Shown here: piece by piece, positions 23,441-27,163 of the stretch
Layout: every line of letters begins with the position of its first letter
Position numbering within the stretch: position 1 is the first letter of the stretch
Translations under genes and position numbers: made by a program
Notes under the pieces: model-generated
What the model was told of the DNA's origin: nothing
What the model saw: the letters and a program-made list of their open reading frames with translations, nothing else
The model's database searches: none
Source: an uncultured Eubacterium sp.
GTDB lineage: Bacteria; Bacillota; Clostridia; Oscillospirales; Acutalibacteraceae
DNA length: 27,163 nucleotides
Assembly: GCA_905233805.1 (NCBI GenBank)
Contig: CAJOER010000012.1
Location: 1-27,163, forward strand
Reading direction: 5' to 3'

Positions 23441-23847
23441 TGATGAAAACGAAACTTGTGTCTGTGGCGGCGCTTCTGCTCGTTTTGGTAATGTGCTTTG
23501 CCGCTTGCAGCAATAGCGGAAATAACAAATCTGCTGAAATTGTAACCGAGGATGTAGGTGAAATCGGCGGTCAGCTTGAGGACGGAACTTATACGCTTGT
23601 TGGAATGTATGACAAGGAAGGCAAAGAATTTACATCCGGTATGAAAATTGTTAATGGGCTTAAAGAAAAGGGTATGAGCACCGATTTGATAGTAAACGGT
23701 GATAAAATTCAGATGATGGAAACGGAGTACACCTTACAGGACGGTAAGCTTGTCGGCGAAGAGGATACGCTTTCCTATGCGGTCAAAGACGGCAGAGTAA
23801 CGGTATTTGACGAGGAAGACAGCAGCCGTATTGTATTTGAAAAGTAA
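23437..23847 (+). CDS. Small lipoprotein of unknown function
   Basis: 136 residues from ATG 23437, overlapping the protease stop as ATGA; ATGs at 23440 and 23443 are in the same frame and equally plausible. GAAAGGAAGGA (23423-23433) is the ribosome site. The signal peptide ends in a lipobox FAAC (Cys24), so the mature protein is lipid-anchored outside the membrane. The mature part has a Ser/Asn-rich linker, then a beta-rich domain with DGTYTLVGMYDKEGKEF and a 'Y-LQDGKL' hairpin, similar in style to the small lipocalin-like lipoproteins common in Clostridia. It closes the operon. Confidence 0.75.
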   Translation: MMMKTKLVSVAALLLVLVMCFAACSNSGNNKSAEIVTEDVGEIGGQLEDGTYTLVGMYDKEGKEFTSGMKIVNGLKEKGMSTDLIVNGDKIQMMETEYTLQDGKLVGEEDTLSYAVKDGRVTVFDEEDSSRIVFEK

Positions 23848-23894
23848 GGTCGCCCGTCAAAGAAATATGATAAAACTAAATACAGCATAAAAAT

Positions 23895-23917
23895 ACTCCC
23901 TCGCTTTGCGGGGGAGT
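23895..23917. terminator. Hairpin terminator between convergent genes
   Basis: ACTCCCTCGC (23895-23904) and GCGGGGGAGT (23908-23917) pair over ten positions (one G-T) with a TTT loop. On the minus strand a run of T (TATTTTTA) follows, so it mainly ends the minus-strand gene; on the plus strand the downstream T content is weak. Confidence 0.75.
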
Positions 23918-23925
23918 TAACTATT

Positions 23926-24390
23926 TTAGCGCGTCGCTTTTACATATTCAATCATTTCATCAAAATCAACACCGTCGGTAACACTTATTGTATAGCTGAA
24001 GCCGTTTTCAGTCCATTCGGCGATGTATACCTTTTCCTCATTTCCCTTAAATGTAACCGTTCTGTCTTCAATGGTCTGCTCTGCTGTTTCGGAATATTTC
24101 TCGCCGACACTGACGTTATTTGCCTCGCCGAGTGTTTTACTGATAAAGCCTGCGTCGGCATAAGTGATTTTAACGGTATTGCTGGCGGCTTCGTAATCGG
24201 TAGCAGGATAACCGCAAAGTCTGTCAGAACCGTTTAAGCCGAAATCAGCTGCTTCGTTAGCCTCCTCCAAACTACTGTAGGATTGGGGCTTACTGTCTGA
24301 CACCGAATGGTTTTTTACAACAATCACTCCGACAATCGCCGCAGCAAGTAAAACGAGCAGCATTACGCAAATTATTGTTTTCTTTTTCAT
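23926..24390 (-). CDS. Membrane-anchored extracytoplasmic protein with DUF4367-like domain
   Basis: 154 residues. Residues 1-25 are one hydrophobic helix after MKKKT, with no lipobox or clear cleavage site, so it is probably an N-terminal anchor. The outer domain (about 40-154) is beta-rich with an ending EWTENGFSYTISVTDGVDFDEMIEYVKA. This fits DUF4367-type domains found at the outer end of anti-sigma factors, where the pattern 'W..dG..Y.i......s.dEm' recurs. No cytoplasmic anti-sigma domain is attached. CACCTTCTT on the plus strand (24395-24403) is its ribosome site. It has its own promoter and faces away from the next surface gene. Confidence 0.6.
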   Translation of the reverse strand: MKKKTIICVMLLVLLAAAIVGVIVVKNHSVSDSKPQSYSSLEEANEAADFGLNGSDRLCGYPATDYEAASNTVKITYADAGFISKTLGEANNVSVGEKYSETAEQTIEDRTVTFKGNEEKVYIAEWTENGFSYTISVTDGVDFDEMIEYVKATR

Positions 24391-24419
24391 AGCGCACCTT
24401 CTTATATTCTGATAAAGGT

Positions 24420-24448
24420 ATTATATCATATAAAAAATAAGTTGTCAT
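24420..24448 (-). promoter_or_regulatory. Promoter of the DUF4367-like gene
   Basis: On the minus strand ATGACA (24448-24443), 17-bp spacer and TATAAT (24425-24420). Confidence 0.7.
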
Positions 24449-24471
24449 CATATTAATTGATAAAATTTAAA

Positions 24472-24500
24472 TTGACTTAATAAAAAATATGAATTATAAT
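24472..24500 (+). promoter_or_regulatory. Near-consensus promoter of the InlB-repeat surface protein
   Basis: TTGACT (24472-24477), 17-bp spacer and TATAAT (24495-24500), 39 bp before ATG 24540; it is divergent from the minus-strand promoter at 24420-24448. Confidence 0.85.
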
Positions 24501-24539
24501 ATATTCTGATTAAAATATTATTTATATGGAGATATTTCT

Positions 24540-27163
24540 ATGAGCAAACTCAGAAAACCCTTGAGCATATTCTTATCATTTGTAATGATACTTACTATGT
24601 TCAGTATACTACCTTTTAATGCATTTGCGGACGAAGTCACTATCGATACTTCCAAGATAATTGTCCCTGAGAAGAGCCATACCTTCGTTTATGACGGCGA
24701 TTTTATCAGCGCAGGTCCGTCTGATTCGGATTTAATCTTATCCAGCGAGGACGCGGACGTACAGGCGTTTCTTGAGGCGGAGGACACAACCTTCAAGGTG
24801 GTTTTAGCGTATGATATGACCACACAAATCAAGAAGAAGGGCTCCTACGAGGCTTGCATTGTGATAGAAAGGCCCGGCTACAAGAGAATTGAGCTTTACT
24901 GGAGAGGCGCTATCAGCTTTGAAATCACCGTTACACAGCAGCCGCTCGATGATGCTACCGTTACGCTCAGCAAAAAGTATATCACCACTGACGTCACCGA
25001 AATGAACATCACCAAAGACGATGTTACCGTTACCGATATGTACGGCAACACGGTGGATCCGTCCGAATATACCTTTGAAGACTTTACCGTGACGGAGGCG
25101 GGAACCTATTCCGTCACGGTTACAGCAGCAGCCAAAAGTAATTATTCCGGCTCAAAAACGGTTGATTGGGAAATCATTTCCACAGGCTCAAAAGCCGACC
25201 TGCTCGTGACGCCGAAAGACGGTATCATTTACGACGGCGAGGCAATTGACGAGAATGACTTTACCATTACAACGAGCGAGGATGCAGGCGATATACTGAA
25301 AACGGTTTTTGCGCAGGGATACACCTTTACGGCTACGGATGCCGACGGCAACAGTATCAAAAACGCAGGGACCTATGACGGCGTGAAGGCTACCGTATTG
25401 TTGGAAGGCTTTGAACCGTTTGAATACACCTTAAACGGCATTACCGTTTCACCCCGTAAGGTAAAAATCACCCCTGAAGCTGTTGAAATTGCAAGCGGCA
25501 CGCTTTATGACGGCAACATTCCTTTTGCCGTTGAGGAAGCAACCGAAGGCAGCGACAGAGGCGTTCTTCCGAGCGACATCCCCGCCGGCGGCACCGTCTA
25601 CGACGTTGTCGGCTCCGACGTTGTAAAAGCGTACGGCTACGATACCGAGGACGCTTCGCAAAATGCCGCGGGGCTTTACGATTATTATTTCAAAGACGCT
25701 ACCTATCAGAACAGAACCGCAGACTACAATACATGGTCAAACCATTATCCGATTAACGGCTTTAACCATTACGGCTCCACCATCACCATTTATACGCCCG
25801 ATGAGGTGGGCGAGGTGACGGATATCAACAGCTTAAGCCTCTTTTCCACCGCCAATATCAGTAAGACGGTCAAGTTTGATATTTACCTTGCCGAAACAGA
25901 CGCACAAAGCGTTACAAACGAGATGCGAAGCGGACTTACCGATGACGTCATTACCAAGGTATACTCGTCAGGCGATTATAATTTCCGTCAGGGCGAAAAT
26001 GAATTTGAATTTGATAAAACCTTCCACCGCACGGATTTATCAAAAAATCTTGTTGTCATTTTCACCACCAATCACGGCTATTACGGACCTTCGATATTTT
26101 TCTGCATCTATAACGGCTACGGCAACAAGATGTGGCGCTCAGGCACCAACGATGACGGCACGGATGCGAATGCCGTAAATTTCCGTACTTATTACGGATA
26201 TACGGAAAGCTACAGAGCCGTGATGAAATTCAGCGGCTATCAAAAAGTCGCGCTTTCCGATACCAACAGCAACTATTACCTTGAAATGAACGGTAATAAT
26301 AAGTTTAAGGTATATGACCACACCGTCACGGTGAATGCGCCCGAACACGGAACGGCTTCCGCAAGCGTCCATAACGCTTACACGGGCGAGGAAATCACGC
26401 TGACAGCCGAAGCGGATACGGATTATCGGTTCGTTTCATACACCGTTCTTGATGAAGATAACAACGAAATTGCCGTAACCGACGGCAAGTTCATCATGCC
26501 CGATTCCGACGTCACCGTCACGGCCACCTTTGATATTATCAAATATACTGTCAGCTGGGTGGTTGAGGGCGAGACGATTGCAACGGACGAGGTGCCGATT
26601 CACACCCTGCCCGAATACAGCGGTGAAACGCCCGTTAAGGAAAGCACGGTTGACAAGGTGTTCACCTTTACAGGATGGACACCCGAAATCAGCGAGGTAA
26701 CCGAGGACGCAACCTATACGGCGCAGTTCTCAGACTCCGTTCGTGCCTACACGGTTATCTGGAAAAACGGAGACACCCTGCTTGAAACGGATGAGAATGT
26801 TCCTTACGGCGCGATGCCCGAATATAACGGCGCAACTCCCACCAAGGAAAGTACCGTAGATAAGGACTTTACCTTCTCCGGCTGGTCTCCCGAGGTGAGC
26901 GCGGTAACAGGTGATATTACTTATACCGCTCAGTACACCGCAACCGGTAAATACACTGTCATTTGGATGGACGGCGACACCGAGCTTGAAGTGGACGAAA
27001 ATGTTCCCTACGGTACTATTCCCGAATATAACGGCGCAACTCCCACCAAGGAAAGTACCGTAGATAAGGACTTCACCTTCTCAGGCTGGTCTCCCGAGGT
27101 GAGCGCAGTAACAGGTGATATTACTTATACCGCTCAGTACACTGCGACCGTGCGTAAATACAC
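24540..27163 (+). CDS. Large secreted surface protein with YDG/Ig-like domains and InlB-type repeats (3' end outside window)
   Basis: Open from ATG 24540 to the window end (874 complete codons), with GGAGA (24528-24532) as ribosome site. Residues 1-30 are a signal peptide (MSKLRKPLSIFLSF..., cleavage near NAFAD). Residues about 137-220 form a bacterial Ig-like domain. About 220-345 has YDG-type signatures (GIIYDGEAIDENDF, LYDGNIPF). About 390-560 is an aromatic-rich beta domain I cannot name (IFFCIYNGYGNKMW). About 593-668 is a divergent InlB/Listeria-Bacteroides domain ending in FIMPDSDVTVTATF. From 669 run 68-aa InlB-type repeats ending in FTFSGWSPEVSAVTGD. Such proteins are adhesin-like, and the anchor would lie beyond the window. 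Confidence 0.85.
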   Translation, partial: MSKLRKPLSIFLSFVMILTMFSILPFNAFADEVTIDTSKIIVPEKSHTFVYDGDFISAGPSDSDLILSSEDADVQAFLEAEDTTFKVVLAYDMTTQIKKKGSYEACIVIERPGYKRIELYWRGAISFEITVTQQPLDDATVTLSKKYITTDVTEMNITKDDVTVTDMYGNTVDPSEYTFEDFTVTEAGTYSVTVTAAAKSNYSGSKTVDWEIISTGSKADLLVTPKDGIIYDGEAIDENDFTITTSEDAGDILKTVFAQGYTFTATDADGNSIKNAGTYDGVKATVLLEGFEPFEYTLNGITVSPRKVKITPEAVEIASGTLYDGNIPFAVEEATEGSDRGVLPSDIPAGGTVYDVVGSDVVKAYGYDTEDASQNAAGLYDYYFKDATYQNRTADYNTWSNHYPINGFNHYGSTITIYTPDEVGEVTDINSLSLFSTANISKTVKFDIYLAETDAQSVTNEMRSGLTDDVITKVYSSGDYNFRQGENEFEFDKTFHRTDLSKNLVVIFTTNHGYYGPSIFFCIYNGYGNKMWRSGTNDDGTDANAVNFRTYYGYTESYRAVMKFSGYQKVALSDTNSNYYLEMNGNNKFKVYDHTVTVNAPEHGTASASVHNAYTGEEITLTAEADTDYRFVSYTVLDEDNNEIAVTDGKFIMPDSDVTVTATFDIIKYTVSWVVEGETIATDEVPIHTLPEYSGETPVKESTVDKVFTFTGWTPEISEVTEDATYTAQFSDSVRAYTVIWKNGDTLLETDENVPYGAMPEYNGATPTKESTVDKDFTFSGWSPEVSAVTGDITYTAQYTATGKYTVIWMDGDTELEVDENVPYGTIPEYNGATPTKESTVDKDFTFSGWSPEVSAVTGDITYTAQYTATVRKY
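26544..26747 (+). repeat. InlB-type repeat 1 (68 aa)
   Basis: Starts YTVSWVVEGETIATDE and contains KESTVDKVFTFTGWTPEIS. It is diverged from the following two copies but has the same length and register (Listeria-Bacteroides repeat type). Confidence 0.75.
26748..26951 (+). repeat. InlB-type repeat 2 (68 aa)
   Basis: Starts YTVIWKNGDTLLETDENVPY. It is nearly identical at the DNA level to repeat 3 over its last two thirds. Confidence 0.85.
26952..27158 (+). repeat. InlB-type repeat 3 (69 aa)
   Basis: Starts YTVIWMDGDTELEVDENVPY; a fourth copy begins at 27159 where the window ends. The unit is one codon longer at the linker (TVRK). Confidence 0.85.

Noticed and set aside
12239..27163. Sortase (LPXTG) anchoring of the surface proteins
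   Set aside because: No LPXTG-like motif was seen near any C-terminus in the window; the ends are membrane helices with basic tails or are outside the window.
1..27163. CRISPR array or transposable element
   Set aside because: No regularly spaced short repeats or transposase/integrase reading frames were seen; the only tandem repeats are coding.

Overview
The window looks like a piece of a gut Clostridia chromosome (Ruminococcaceae/Oscillospirales-type). The grounds are moderate GC coding with AT-rich spacers, consensus sigma-A promoters with 17-bp spacers, strong AGGAGG-type ribosome sites, Gram-positive signal peptides and lipoboxes, InlB-type repeats, PrsW, and plant-glycan genes. This is inferred from style and gene families; no taxonomic marker lies in the window. 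I see no CRISPR array, rRNA, transposase, integrase or complete tRNA.

Region 1 (1-4511, + strand) is carbohydrate-related: the C-terminal part of a GH127-type beta-L-arabinofuranosidase, a terminator, then a promoter driving a tight operon of a GPH-type sugar transporter, a right-handed beta-helix protein and a metallophosphoesterase. Region 2 (4517-7984) holds two minus-strand membrane genes, an AI-2E family permease and a Na/Pi cotransporter with a PhoU-like tail, separated by a spacer with a possible 36-aa ORF, a palindrome and a strong terminator. Region 3 (8026-9399) holds a secreted protein gene broken by a frameshift, then a gene-free stretch of hairpins, a 95-nt structured inverted repeat and two copies of a tRNA 3' end. 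Region 4 (9400-12045, - strand) is a second glycan operon, GH43-CBM6 followed by a WbsX/GH99-like protein, with a clear promoter and a cre-like operator; a 15-codon signal-peptide ORF lies just upstream.

Region 5 (12150-23847, + strand) is the most unusual part: a co-directional, tightly spaced or overlapping cluster with three helically phased TTTGTSAY repeats at its promoter. In order it encodes a membrane-anchored beta-helix protein (now split by a frameshift), a 1669-aa secreted/membrane protein, a paralogous 814-aa protein, a 221-aa polytopic membrane protein, a PrsW-type intramembrane metalloprotease and a small lipoprotein. The two large proteins carry degenerate repeats with the register 'aromatic-Leu-Gly-Tyr ... 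Ala-Ile-Thr-Asp-Ile', resembling the MABP beta-prism repeat. Both also have buried hydrophobic helices, and one has a membrane helix-coiled coil-membrane helix hairpin. I propose a cell-surface assembly with a dedicated intramembrane protease; its function is unknown.

Region 6 (23895-27163) has a minus-strand membrane-anchored protein with a DUF4367-like domain. Divergently from it starts a large secreted protein with YDG/Ig-like domains and near-identical 68-aa InlB-type repeats, running off the window end.
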